Origin: GJ-E10 sp035625725
GTDB taxonomy: Bacteria; Pseudomonadota; Gammaproteobacteria; Burkholderiales; Burkholderiaceae_F
Assembly: GCA_035625725.1 (NCBI GenBank)
Contig: DASPPB010000038.1
Location: forward strand, 1 to 22,960
DNA: 22,960 nt
Reading direction: 5' to 3'
This document shows, one piece after another, positions 15,185 through 22,344 of this stretch (its first letter is position 1; each line of letters starts with the position of its first letter). Below the pieces are notes generated by a model. That model saw only the letters and a list, made by a program, of their open reading frames with translations. It was not told the origin of the DNA and did not search any database. The translations under genes and the position numbers were made by a program.

Positions 15185-15961
15185 ATGAGGGCACGAGCGG
15201 CGGCCGCGTCCACGGCGATTGCGGCCCAGCTGCTTGCCTGGTGTCCGCCGGCGGCGGCCGACTTCAAGGTCTGGACGCCCGACGTGAACCAAGGCCTGAT
15301 CGAGCTGGAGACCGTGGGCGACGTCGCCACCGATCCCAACGCCTCGCGCAGCGGAGAGCAAAGCTACACCGTCGAGGCCGAGTATGGCGTCACCTCCTGG
15401 TGGCTGACCGAGCTGGAATTTGAATTCAATCGCGACCCCGGCGAGAATCAGTCGACGTATTTCAGTCAGATCACATCCGAAAACCTCTTTCAATTCACCG
15501 AGCGCTCCCAGTACTGGGTCGATGTCGGTTTCTTTGCCGAGTACGGCCAAGCAATGCAAAGGGGCAACCCCAACGAAACGACCTTCGGCCCCGTGCTGCG
15601 CAAGGACTTCGGCGGCACGAGCAACTCCATCAACTTGTTTCTCGAAAAGGACCTGGGACCCAACGCCGTGAGCCGGCCGGCGTTCCTCTACGCCTGGGAG
15701 ACCCGCATCGACGCCTGGGTGCGCACGCTGGGGCGATTCGTGGTCGAGCCCGGCTTTCAGATCTACGGCCAGCCCGGGCGTTTGGGCCAGTTCCCGAGTT
15801 GGAACCATCAAGACACGCGCGCCGGACCCCAGTTCTTTGGCAAGGTGCTGAGCCTTGGTCCGGGCACCCTGGAGTGGAACGGCGGTGTCCTCTTCGGACT
15901 GACGTCAGCCGCGCCCAAGACCACGGTGCGCTGGCAGCTCGAGTACGAGCTGCACTATTAG
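15185..15961 (+). CDS. Predicted outer-membrane beta-barrel linked to the FTR1 operon
   Basis: This is a 258-residue exported protein of unknown function. It has a signal peptide ending P-P-A-A-A-D. The mature part is rich in alternating aromatic and polar residues and Gly turns (YTVEAEYGVTSWWLTELEFE, FTERSQYWVDVGFFAEYG, KTTVRWQLEYELHY) and ends in a C-terminal Tyr, typical of outer-membrane barrels. It lies 139 bases downstream of the FTR1 gene on the same strand, with no clear terminator between, so it is probably part of the operon. The ATG at 15185 is chosen because the signal peptide begins there; an upstream in-frame start is implausible. I cannot place it in a named family. A role in passing iron or its ligand through the outer membrane is inferred from position only. 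Confidence 0.75.
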   Translation: MRARAAAASTAIAAQLLAWCPPAAADFKVWTPDVNQGLIELETVGDVATDPNASRSGEQSYTVEAEYGVTSWWLTELEFEFNRDPGENQSTYFSQITSENLFQFTERSQYWVDVGFFAEYGQAMQRGNPNETTFGPVLRKDFGGTSNSINLFLEKDLGPNAVSRPAFLYAWETRIDAWVRTLGRFVVEPGFQIYGQPGRLGQFPSWNHQDTRAGPQFFGKVLSLGPGTLEWNGGVLFGLTSAAPKTTVRWQLEYELHY

Positions 15962-15992
15962 CGTCGAGCCGCGGCGTGCGTATCCAAAACGC

Positions 15993-16400
15993 CTACCGCG
16001 TGTCGAGCACGAGTTGGGTTTGGGTCACGAGCGCGCAGATCTTGCCCTCGGAGGAGCGGATTGCCGTCTGCCAGACCATTGTCGTTTTTCCGCGGTGCAC
16101 TGCAGTGCATTCACCCGTCACGGTCGTATGCACCTTGGCGCTGGCCATGAACTTCGTGTTCGAATCGGTCGTCGTGGTACGAGCACCCGGCGGCAAATTG
16201 AGCACCGTGCCGATCGCGCCCAGCGTGTCGGCAAAGGCCATGTGGGCGCCGCCGTGCAAGATGCCCCCCGCGGTGCACAGATCGGGACGCACGACGAGTT
16301 GTGCCACGACGCGCGTGGGTTCAAGTTCCATTAGCCGAACGCCCAACAGCCCGGGCAAGAGCGGGTCGAGCAGTTTCTGATAAAAGTCCAGGGAGTGCAC
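15993..16400 (-). CDS. PaaI-family hotdog-fold thioesterase
   Basis: This is a 135-residue single-domain hotdog protein of the PaaI/YdiI thioesterase group, which hydrolyses acyl-CoA or aryl-CoA thioesters in the cytoplasm. The signature GGILHGGAHMAFADTLGAIG carries the HGG motif and the acidic helix residue (Asp, where many members have Glu or Asp). Later strands TTTTDSNTKFM and GKTTMVWQTAI fit the fold. The start is GTG at 16400 because the perfect ribosome site AAGGAGG lies just upstream; a longer in-frame ATG extension is Arg-rich and has no such site. It is convergent with the iron-operon barrel gene, with only about 30 bases between them. The natural substrate is unknown. Confidence 0.9.
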   Translation of the reverse strand: MHSLDFYQKLLDPLLPGLLGVRLMELEPTRVVAQLVVRPDLCTAGGILHGGAHMAFADTLGAIGTVLNLPPGARTTTTDSNTKFMASAKVHTTVTGECTAVHRGKTTMVWQTAIRSSEGKICALVTQTQLVLDTR

Positions 16401-16579
16401 GGTTTCCTCCTTGTGCCTTCGCGCAGGCGCCCTCATCGGCCCCACGGCGCAGACGCGCCTGCAGGCGCGCCGCCCAATTGCGCCCGCAGGCAAGGCGCCC
16501 AACTCCGAACGCGACAGCACCGCCCGCCAGGACACTCCAGTGCATCGCGCGCTGCGCGAACGCGCGCCCGCGCCTTTTT

Positions 16580-17062
16580 TTACGACGGCATCAAGGCCTC
16601 GATGTCGCCTTGCAAGCTTTCGGGTTTCACGCTCGATGCGTAGCGATGCACCGCCTGACCGTGGCGGTCAATCAAGAATTTCGTGAAATTCCATTTGATC
16701 GCTTCCGTGCCCAAGACGCCAGGAACGGACGATTTCAATAGCTTATAGAGCGGATGCGCTCCTGCCCCATTGACTTCGATCTTGGCAAACATCGGAAACG
16801 TGACGTCGTACTGCAGGCTGCAAAATTGCGCAATCTGCGCCTCGTCGCCCGGCTCCTGGTGCCCGAACTGATCGCAAGGAAATCCCAGGACCGAAAACCC
16901 GCGGCCGGCATACCGACGTTGCAGCGCTTCGAGCCCCTTGTACTGAGGTGTGAAGCCGCATTGGCTGGCCACATTGACGACCAGCAAGACCTTGCCCGCA
17001 AACTCCGCCAGACTCTGGCGCCGACCATCGATACGCGTGACTTCGATCTCGTAGAGATTCAT
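16580..17062 (-). CDS. Glutathione peroxidase-family thiol peroxidase (Cys type)
   Basis: This is a cytoplasmic enzyme that reduces hydrogen or organic peroxides with glutathione or thioredoxin. It has 160 residues, the normal bacterial length. The peroxidatic Cys35 is in NVASQCGFTPQY. The second signature, FPCDQFGHQEPG, holds the catalytic Gln65 (Asp replaces the usual Asn before it), and KWNFTKFLIDRHG carries the Trp and Asn of the active-site tetrad. A candidate resolving Cys is C81 in IAQFCSLQY. Cys replaces selenocysteine, as in most bacteria. The ATG at 17062 opens M-N-L-Y-E-I-E-V-T-R directly at the fold. It lies upstream of the thioesterase gene on the same strand, with a gap of about 180 bases. 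Confidence 0.95.
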   Translation of the reverse strand: MNLYEIEVTRIDGRRQSLAEFAGKVLLVVNVASQCGFTPQYKGLEALQRRYAGRGFSVLGFPCDQFGHQEPGDEAQIAQFCSLQYDVTFPMFAKIEVNGAGAHPLYKLLKSSVPGVLGTEAIKWNFTKFLIDRHGQAVHRYASSVKPESLQGDIEALMPS

Positions 17063-17124
17063 GGTATCCGTTGAATCTTCGCTTTCGCACGGCTTGGGGC
17101 CGCCCTCAACGGGGGTCGGGCCGC

Positions 17125-17161
17125 AAAAAAGGGCGGCCTGATACCTCCTGGGCGCGCCCTT
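17125..17161 (-). terminator. Intrinsic terminator of the GYD-domain gene
   Basis: On the minus strand AAGGGCG-C-GCC (17161-17151) pairs with GGCCGCCCTT (17138-17129), with a single bulged C, and the stem runs into six T residues (17130-17125). It lies 23 bases after the GYD gene stop. This is a textbook Rho-independent terminator. Confidence 0.75.
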
Positions 17162-17184
17162 AGCTTAATGGTGAATCCGGATTT

Positions 17185-17517
17185 TCACTTGCCTGCCGGG
17201 CGGAACTTGGCGGCAATGGATCCGGCCTTTGTACAGCAGTGTTTCATGTCGGCCGCGCTGATGACAGCCGTCGTCTTCAGATCGGTTACCGTGCCACTGG
17301 CAGCCGCAGCGAGCAAGGAACTGACCACGTCCCTCTCGTTTGGCCCCTCGGCAATTACCATGAAGTCATATTCTCCCAGCGTATAAAAAAAGGAATGCAG
17401 CTTGCCTCCGCCGGCCGCAATGAGCTTGCCCACTTCCTCCGTGCGGTCCTCCGGCTTGGTCACCAACCCCTTGATTCCCTCGCTTGTATATCTGCCTTGC
17501 GTGACGAAGATCGGCAT
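17185..17517 (-). CDS. GYD-domain protein
   Basis: This is a 110-residue cytoplasmic protein with the GYD domain, a ferredoxin-like alpha/beta fold of unknown function related to dimeric barrel proteins. It shows MPIFVTQGRYTSEGIKGL at the start, a central LHSFFYTLGEYDFMVIAEGP where the family's Gly-x-Tyr-Asp motif appears as GEYD, and a Lys-rich C-terminus. The ATG at 17517 has AAGGGAG upstream at good spacing. A 7-base inverted repeat lies 37 bases upstream, and a strong terminator follows, so it is probably a single-gene unit. Two adjacent Cys (CC at about residue 95) are notable. No reaction can be assigned. Confidence 0.88.
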   Translation of the reverse strand: MPIFVTQGRYTSEGIKGLVTKPEDRTEEVGKLIAAGGGKLHSFFYTLGEYDFMVIAEGPNERDVVSSLLAAAASGTVTDLKTTAVISAADMKHCCTKAGSIAAKFRPAGK

Positions 17518-17553
17518 CCTGAGCTCCCTTCAAGAATGAAAGCAACTGTGCGA

Positions 17554-17572
17554 CCCCGATTGCCCATCGGGG
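17554..17572. repeat. Inverted repeat upstream of the GYD gene
   Basis: CCCCGAT-TGCCC-ATCGGGG is a perfect 7-base inverted repeat with a 5-base spacer, located 37 bases upstream of the GYD-domain ATG. There is no T-tract beside it, so it could be an operator. Confidence 0.4.
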
Positions 17573-17681
17573 GCAGCCAGTCTGAGCCTGCTTTGGTCGC
17601 CTCGCAATCGCGCAATTGCCAGCCCTCGCTCTATGACCAAGCGCGCCAGACCGATCGAGAATTCACAAGAAAATCAACGGC

Positions 17682-17701
17682 AAAAAAACGGCTGGTGCCG
17701 T
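17682..17701 (-). terminator. Probable intrinsic terminator of the CHRD-domain gene
   Basis: On the minus strand ACGGC-ACCA-GCCGT forms a short perfect stem that runs directly into seven T residues (17688-17682). It lies about 80 bases after the CHRD gene stop. The stem is short, but the T-tract is good. Confidence 0.5.
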
Positions 17702-17780
17702 CGCGGATCGGGACGCGGGCCCCGTGTTTGCCTTCCGCAAAGCAGCACCAGCGACATCCTTGGGCTGTATTGAGGAAAAC

Positions 17781-18218
17781 CTAGGGTTTGATCTGCCCGC
17801 GCAATTCCCCCTTGTCGTGCGCGTCACTGTGCACGTTGACGTACAGGTCACCCGCCTGAAAACTCTTGAACTGCTCGCTTGTGAGTTTCGTGCCGGGTGG
17901 CACCATCCAGGCACCATCGGGTGACTTCTTCAAGTGGACGATGACGGGGCCATTCTTGCCCGACGCCCCCACGTGAATGTGCGCCATCGTGCCTTCGACG
18001 CCGGAGGTCTTCACGCTGCCGCTCACCGACATGTCGTCGCCGACGGTGATGGTGCCGCCGCCCGAGGCCATGGTGGAAACAGGCGGAACTTCCTGGTCGC
18101 CACTGAGCGTGACTTTGACTTCCTTGCCCAGCGCGGGCGTCATGCCCAGCGCCATAACGGCCGCGGCCATTGTCATGGCCCCTACGATGGATCGCAAACT
18201 TCGAAGAGTCGGTTTCAT
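17781..18218 (-). CDS. Secreted CHRD-domain protein
   Basis: This is a 145-residue exported protein with one CHRD domain, named after chordin, a beta-rich fold found in many bacterial secreted proteins with no known reaction. The signal peptide runs from M-K-P-T-L-R-S-L-R-S through a hydrophobic segment to A-L-G. The domain shows VTLSGDQEVPPV, GTMAHIHVGASGKNGPVIVHL and AGDLYVNVHSDAHDKGELRGQI, the typical opening, His-x-His centre and C-terminal GE(I/L)RGQ signature. The ATG at 18218 has GGGAG seven bases upstream; a longer in-frame extension to 18389 is Arg-rich and has neither signal peptide nor ribosome site. A terminator follows. The His-rich face could bind metal, but that is speculation. 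Confidence 0.92.
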   Translation of the reverse strand: MKPTLRSLRSIVGAMTMAAAVMALGMTPALGKEVKVTLSGDQEVPPVSTMASGGGTITVGDDMSVSGSVKTSGVEGTMAHIHVGASGKNGPVIVHLKKSPDGAWMVPPGTKLTSEQFKSFQAGDLYVNVHSDAHDKGELRGQIKP

Positions 18219-18525
18219 CGGTCGTCTCCCGTAACTTCTGTCCTTTCTGCGGATCGCGGCACCCGACAGCATCGCCCTGCTTCTGGCCCTGCCGCGCCCG
18301 CAGGCCAGACAGGCAGCGTACTCCGAACGCCGCTGCATGAGGATCACCCGCTCAGCACGCGGGCTGCGTACCACACCACCGCGCGGCAAGGCCGGCCCAG
18401 CGTTCCCTCAGGGATGAACTGCAATTCCGATGCGGCGCGTTCGATTTGGGCGGGCCCGCCAGGAACACCCGCTGCGCCGCGAAATCGGGCGCCCGACGTG
18501 CGGCATCGGTCACGCGGCGGCCGCC
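18219..18525. other. Gene-free stretch between the CHRD and HtrA-like genes
   Basis: This stretch of 307 bases contains the CHRD promoter region and the downstream region of the HtrA-like gene. A 12-base palindrome GGCGGGCCCGCC (18449-18460) is present, but there is no T-tract and no credible coding frame. I see nothing else that can be named. Confidence 0.4.
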
Positions 18526-19470
18526 TCAGGCAGCTGCCGCCTCCTTCGGGATGGCCGCGACGCGTATGCGGGCACCACCTCGCAGCACATCGACCGCAAC
18601 CTCGCGATTGATGCGCTCGGCGCTGAGCAGCCGGTGCAAATCATCGATCCCCGCTACGGTCTGATCCGCAAAACCCAAGAGCAGGTCGCCCGTCTCGATT
18701 CCGGCGCGCTGCGCCGGGCCGTGGGGCTCGATTTTTTCGACGCGCACCGCGGTACTTTGCGCAAGCTGCGCCTGGTGTCGCATGCGCGGGGAGAGCGCAA
18801 CCGTCTGAACGACGATCCCCAGATGGCCACGGCGCACGCGCCCATGCTGCAGCAGTTCCATGGCAACCCACCGCACGGTGTCCACCGCCGTCGCAAAGCA
18901 GATGCCTTGCGCGCCCGCAATGATGGCCGTGTTGATGCCGATCACGCGTCCGGCGCTGTCGCACAACGGGCCTCCCGAGTTGCCGGGGTTGAGCGCCGCA
19001 TCGGTCTGAATGACATCCTCGATGAGGCGCCCCGTGCTGGCTCGCAGGCTGCGGCCCAGGGCGCTGACCACGCCCGCGGTCACGGAGCAAGCGAAACCAA
19101 ACGGGTTGCCGATCGCGATGGCAAGCTGCCCGACTTGCAGCGTTTTGGAATTGCCGAGCTCGAGCGGCTGCAGTTCGGCGTCGGCGCGGATCAGTGCCAC
19201 ATCCGTGTGCGGATCTGCGCCGATGAGTGAGGCCTCGCGCCGCAGCCCTTGCGTCGTTTCAATCTGGATGCGACGCGCGCCGTGCACGACGTGGCTGTTG
19301 GTCAGGATCAAGCCATCGGGCGTGAAGGAAACGCCCGAGCCGGTGCCGGTCGCTCGGTTGGCGCTTTGCGGCTGGATCGTCACGACGGCCGGGCTAGCGA
19401 GCTGAGCAACGCGCACGATCACCCTTGAATAGGCATCGAGCGCTTCCTCGTCCCTGAGTTTCTCATCCAT
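18526..19470 (-). CDS. HtrA/DegP-like (S1C) serine protease with PDZ domain, no signal peptide
   Basis: This is a 314-residue trypsin-fold protease of the HtrA group with one C-terminal PDZ domain. The catalytic triad is intact: His60 in LTNSHVVHG, Asp90 in HTDVALIRA and Ser165 in NPGNSGGPL. AIAIGNPFGF and VIQTDAALNPG are typical flanking motifs. The PDZ domain spans about 217-305, with GHLGI as the carboxylate-binding loop and GIETGDLLLGF. The N-terminus (M-D-E-K-L-R-D-E-E-A) is acidic, with no signal peptide or membrane helix, unlike periplasmic DegP or DegS, so a cytoplasmic location is inferred. The ATG at 19470 has GGAG upstream. It is the last gene of a three-gene cassette, 17 bases after the LuxR-type gene. 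Substrates are unknown. Confidence 0.92.
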   Translation of the reverse strand: MDEKLRDEEALDAYSRVIVRVAQLASPAVVTIQPQSANRATGTGSGVSFTPDGLILTNSHVVHGARRIQIETTQGLRREASLIGADPHTDVALIRADAELQPLELGNSKTLQVGQLAIAIGNPFGFACSVTAGVVSALGRSLRASTGRLIEDVIQTDAALNPGNSGGPLCDSAGRVIGINTAIIAGAQGICFATAVDTVRWVAMELLQHGRVRRGHLGIVVQTVALSPRMRHQAQLAQSTAVRVEKIEPHGPAQRAGIETGDLLLGFADQTVAGIDDLHRLLSAERINREVAVDVLRGGARIRVAAIPKEAAAA

Positions 19471-19487
19471 ATCGTCTCCGCTTGACT

Positions 19488-20102
19488 CTAAATCGAGAGT
19501 TCGCCGCGGCGCATTGCCACTGCCACCGCTTCGGCGCGCGAGGCCACACCCAGCTTGTCGAAAGCCTCCTGCAGATGGAATTTGACGGTGTTGGGCGAGA
19601 GCGCGAGTTGCCGCCCGATGAGCTTGTTCGATAGGCCCGCGGCAACCCCTGCGAGCACTTCACGCTCGCGCGGCGACAGGGGCGCCGGCTTGGCGCCTGG
19701 CGATGGGTCGAGCTCCCCGCTGGGCTGCCAGACGACCAGCCCCGCGTGGATCGCGGCCGACGAGGCGCGTATCGCCTCCGCGCTCGCGCGCAAATCGAGC
19801 ACTGCGGCCGCGCCGCCCTGGAGCATGCCGCGCAAGGCCGCCGGGTCGCCTTCGATGAGCGCGAGGACCGGGACGCGAGCCTGCAGGGCCGTGCGAACAA
19901 ACGGCCGCACCAGATTCGACGGGCCCGCGGTTACCACCCAGCTGCGCGCCTCCTGCGCAAGCGCTTCGTGCAGCGCCTGCGGATCCTCGACGAGCTGGGC
20001 GGCCTCAAAACCCGCGGCCTGCAGTCGAAGCGCCAGTTCCTGGCGCAACGGGGCTGTGGCCGCCGCCGCGATCGCTTTCACATCGGCAAGATCGGGGTAC
20101 AA
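19488..20102 (-). CDS. LuxR-family regulator with degenerate receiver-like domain
   Basis: This is a 204-residue predicted DNA-binding regulator. The C-terminal LuxR/NarL helix-turn-helix (about 140-200) shows LSPREREVLAGVAAGLSNKLIGRQLALSPNTVKFHL, cut here only by description. The N-terminal domain (about 1-125) has receiver-like spacing (LRLQAAGFEAAQL, ARVPVLALIEGD, GGAAAVLDLRASAEAI). The position after the third strand reads WVVTAGPSN, without the phospho-acceptor Asp, and the acidic pair at the start is also missing. Phosphorylation is therefore unlikely. No ATG precedes the domain: TTG at 20102 is the only codon after the preceding in-frame stop that keeps the full fold, and GTG at 20081 is an alternative. 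It lies 18 bases after the pseudoprotease gene and 17 before the protease gene, so all three are probably co-transcribed. Confidence 0.85.
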   Translation of the reverse strand: MYPDLADVKAIAAAATAPLRQELALRLQAAGFEAAQLVEDPQALHEALAQEARSWVVTAGPSNLVRPFVRTALQARVPVLALIEGDPAALRGMLQGGAAAVLDLRASAEAIRASSAAIHAGLVVWQPSGELDPSPGAKPAPLSPREREVLAGVAAGLSNKLIGRQLALSPNTVKFHLQEAFDKLGVASRAEAVAVAMRRGELSI

Positions 20103-20120
20103 ACCGCAAATGCAACCGCG

Positions 20121-21011
20121 CTAGCCTCGCGGTCGTTCGCCAACCGTTACCGAAAACCCCTTCTTCGTGCCACCTCGCCGCACCTCGAGCTGCACCACCG
20201 CACCAATTCCTGTTGCGGCGATTTCGCGCGCCACCGCTCCCGCGGAGTACACCGGACGATTGTCCAAAGAAAGCAGCAGGTCTCCGAACGCGAGGCCCGC
20301 GTCTTGCGCCGGCGAACGCGCATCCACCCCCGTCACGATAACCGCCGTGTCTCGCTCCCGTTCGAACTCCTTTCGCTGAACTTCGTCAAGCCAGACCGGC
20401 TGCAGCCGCACGCCCAAGTAGGGTTGCGGCAAATATCCGAACTGCGCCACCCGCGCAGTCACGGCCTCGAGCGTCTCGACCGCAATTGCGATCGCGCGGC
20501 CCCGCGCACCCGGCACCGCCATGGCGCAAAGCGCCCCACTGGCATCGAAGACCGCGCTGCCTTCGAGCGCTGCGTCGAGCCGGAACGAAAAGCGGATCGT
20601 GCGCGCAATCTGGCCGCCCCGGCGTGATCGCCACGCCGGCCCGACGCGTTGGACGTCGGCCCATTGCGCAAGGGTATCGCCCGCATCCTGTCCCACGAGC
20701 ACGACCGGTTGCCCCGCGCGCAGCGAGCCCGAGTCCCCGCGCGCGGGCGCAGATTGACCCGAGCGCACGCGCAGCACGCCAACATCGGTTGTCAGATCCA
20801 AGGCGGCCACCTCGGCCTCAAAACGATCCTGGCGCGTGTGCACCAGCGCCCGATCCCCGCTTAGGCCCTCGGCCGCGGTCACGACGGTCTGTTCGTCCCA
20901 GACGATTCCCGAGAGTGACCGTCCGGGGCCGGTTTGAACGCAGACCACGGACGACGCAACGCGCGCCACCAGATCCGCACGCTCCTGCGCCCAACTCTGC
21001 AATGCATTCAT
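20121..21011 (-). CDS. Trypsin-fold/PDZ pseudoprotease
   Basis: This is a 296-residue HtrA-like protein, a paralogue in layout of the intact protease two genes downstream: a trypsin-like domain (about 10-195) followed by a PDZ domain (about 205-290; PYLGVRL, DAGLAFGDLLLSLDN). The catalytic His position reads TAAEGL, with Glu48 in place of His. The Asp is kept (TTDVGVLRV, Asp76). The Ser region reads ALEGSAVFD instead of GNSGGP, so Ser152 remains without the usual oxyanion loop. Proteolysis is therefore not expected. No signal peptide is visible. The ATG at 21011 is preferred to an in-frame TTG 15 bases upstream (M-W-W-C-E-M). It is the first gene of the cassette and probably has a binding or regulatory role. 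Confidence 0.85.
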   Translation of the reverse strand: MNALQSWAQERADLVARVASSVVCVQTGPGRSLSGIVWDEQTVVTAAEGLSGDRALVHTRQDRFEAEVAALDLTTDVGVLRVRSGQSAPARGDSGSLRAGQPVVLVGQDAGDTLAQWADVQRVGPAWRSRRGGQIARTIRFSFRLDAALEGSAVFDASGALCAMAVPGARGRAIAIAVETLEAVTARVAQFGYLPQPYLGVRLQPVWLDEVQRKEFERERDTAVIVTGVDARSPAQDAGLAFGDLLLSLDNRPVYSAGAVAREIAATGIGAVVQLEVRRGGTKKGFSVTVGERPRG

Positions 21012-21146
21012 TTCACACCACCACAAAAGTCACTATGGACGCATTGTCGGGGGACTGCGTGGTTCCCGGGACTGCCCAAACGGGTGGCCGCCTGCAGTGC
21101 GTCGGGCGCGCAAGCGCGGCCAGGTTGCGGATCTTTGTGCCAACCG

Positions 21147-21830
21147 TCAACGAACTGCGGCAGCGGCCTCGTCCGCGAGCACCACGGCGTTGTCGCGCGC
21201 GATCGCACCGGCCGGAACGCTGCGCTCGCCGCTACGCAGGCGTGCCAGCGCGCCCGCCTTTTCTGCGCCCGTGACCAGCCAGAGAATTCGCCGACAGCGG
21301 TTAAGGATCGGATAGGTGAGTGTCATGCGACGATGGCCCTCGTAGACGCCGGTCAGAGCCACATCCCGATCGGTAACCTGAAGCACCGCATCGTCGGGAA
21401 CGAGCGAAGCCGTGTGGCCGTCGATCCCCAATCCCAGGTGCGCCAGGTCCAGCACCGCGGGCGAGCCGGCAAGCTGCTCGAGCGTTGCCGCATAACGGGC
21501 CGCCGCGAGCTCCAGATCGGCCGCCTCGACAGGCATCGGGTGCAGATTTGCGGAAGGAACCTGCTCGCGCAGGCACTTGCGCAGGTGCGTGAAGTTGCGC
21601 TGAGTATCGCCAGCAGGAGCAATGCGCTCGTCGACCTGTGCGACGTGGACGTTCGCCCACGGCAGATCCTCCTGAGCGAGCGCGCGCAGCATCTGCCACG
21701 GCGTCTTGCCACCGCTTACTGCCATGACGAAGACGCCACGGGCAGCCACGCACGTGCGCGCCCAATGCGCGATTTGCCTAGCGGCCTCGCGGGCAGCCGC
21801 TTCGGCGTCTGCGAGCACTTCGATTTTCAT
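21147..21830 (-). CDS. pgl: 6-phosphogluconolactonase
   Basis: This enzyme hydrolyses 6-phosphogluconolactone to 6-phosphogluconate in the oxidative pentose phosphate or Entner-Doudoroff route, in the cytoplasm. The 227-residue protein matches the Pgl/DevB type (NagB-like fold): MAVSGGKTPWQML with the phosphate loop, QVDERIAP, RNFTHLRKCL, HLGLGIDGHTASLVP with the catalytic His-containing signature, and a C-terminal VPAGAIARDNAVVLAD. The ATG at 21830 opens M-K-I-E-V-L-A-D-A, standard for the family. Glucose-6-phosphate dehydrogenase (zwf) and glucokinase genes, common neighbours, are not in the window. It lies 135 bases upstream of the protease cassette on the same strand and may share its transcript. 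Confidence 0.93.
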   Translation of the reverse strand: MKIEVLADAEAAAREAARQIAHWARTCVAARGVFVMAVSGGKTPWQMLRALAQEDLPWANVHVAQVDERIAPAGDTQRNFTHLRKCLREQVPSANLHPMPVEAADLELAAARYAATLEQLAGSPAVLDLAHLGLGIDGHTASLVPDDAVLQVTDRDVALTGVYEGHRRMTLTYPILNRCRRILWLVTGAEKAGALARLRSGERSVPAGAIARDNAVVLADEAAAAVR

Positions 21831-22344
21831 TGCGGATATTGTCCCAGGCGCTCAAACGCACTACAGGGGCCAGCTGCGCATGACAGCCCAAGTATAGGAA
21901 ACACCGCACGGCCACCTGCGAGCAGCCGGTCGATCGGCAGGGCTGCGAGCCCGCAGCGCCCGCCGATGAACCTCGTGCGCGCGCCTTCGCAGCTGCGGTC
22001 AATGGAATTGGGCTTCCCCCAAGAGCGACGCGGAGGACAGAACGTCGGCGATTTCTTGCGCCGGCGTGTTTGCTCGGTCTGGGGGTTCAGCAACCCGCCG
22101 GAAAACGGGTTGTGAGCGCACGCCCGTGCGCACACGTCGCATTCGCTCCTGCAGCGGCAACTCCGCAATCGGGGACGTACGCAGTCGTGTCGCGTCGAAC
22201 TCGACTCGTGGCGCCGCAGCTTGCAATCGAACGAGCGCGCGGCGTCGCAAGCAAGCCGTGCTCGCGCTGCCAGCCGCGCTCAAGCAAAACCGTCAGCGCG
22301 GCGATCCGCGCTGACGGCAAAACGGAGAGCAAAAAACGAGGGAA
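21831..22344. other. Gene-free stretch upstream of pgl
   Basis: This stretch of 514 bases lies between pgl and the outer-membrane barrel gene. It contains a strong terminator near its right end. Short open frames exist on both strands (for example 21999-22283 minus, 94 codons), but their translations match nothing I recognise and have no ribosome site. I see no RNA gene. Confidence 0.45.
22286..22317 (-). terminator. Strong intrinsic terminator of the outer-membrane barrel gene
   Basis: CCGTCAGCGCGG (22290-22301) and CCGCGCTGACGG (22306-22317) form a perfect 12-base stem with a 4-base loop (CGAT). On the minus strand the stem is followed by TTTT (22289-22286), and it begins 27 bases after the barrel gene stop. 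TTTT also precedes the stem on the minus strand, so the structure could act from both sides. Confidence 0.75.

Noticed and set aside
16401..16535. An N-terminal extension of the thioesterase to an in-frame ATG
   Set aside because: The perfect AAGGAGG site directly precedes the internal GTG, and the extension is low-complexity and outside the hotdog fold.
21999..22283. A 94-codon minus-strand frame in the gap upstream of pgl
   Set aside because: It has an Arg/Ala-rich translation, no ribosome site and no recognised family. It could be a remnant, but the sequence does not support a gene.
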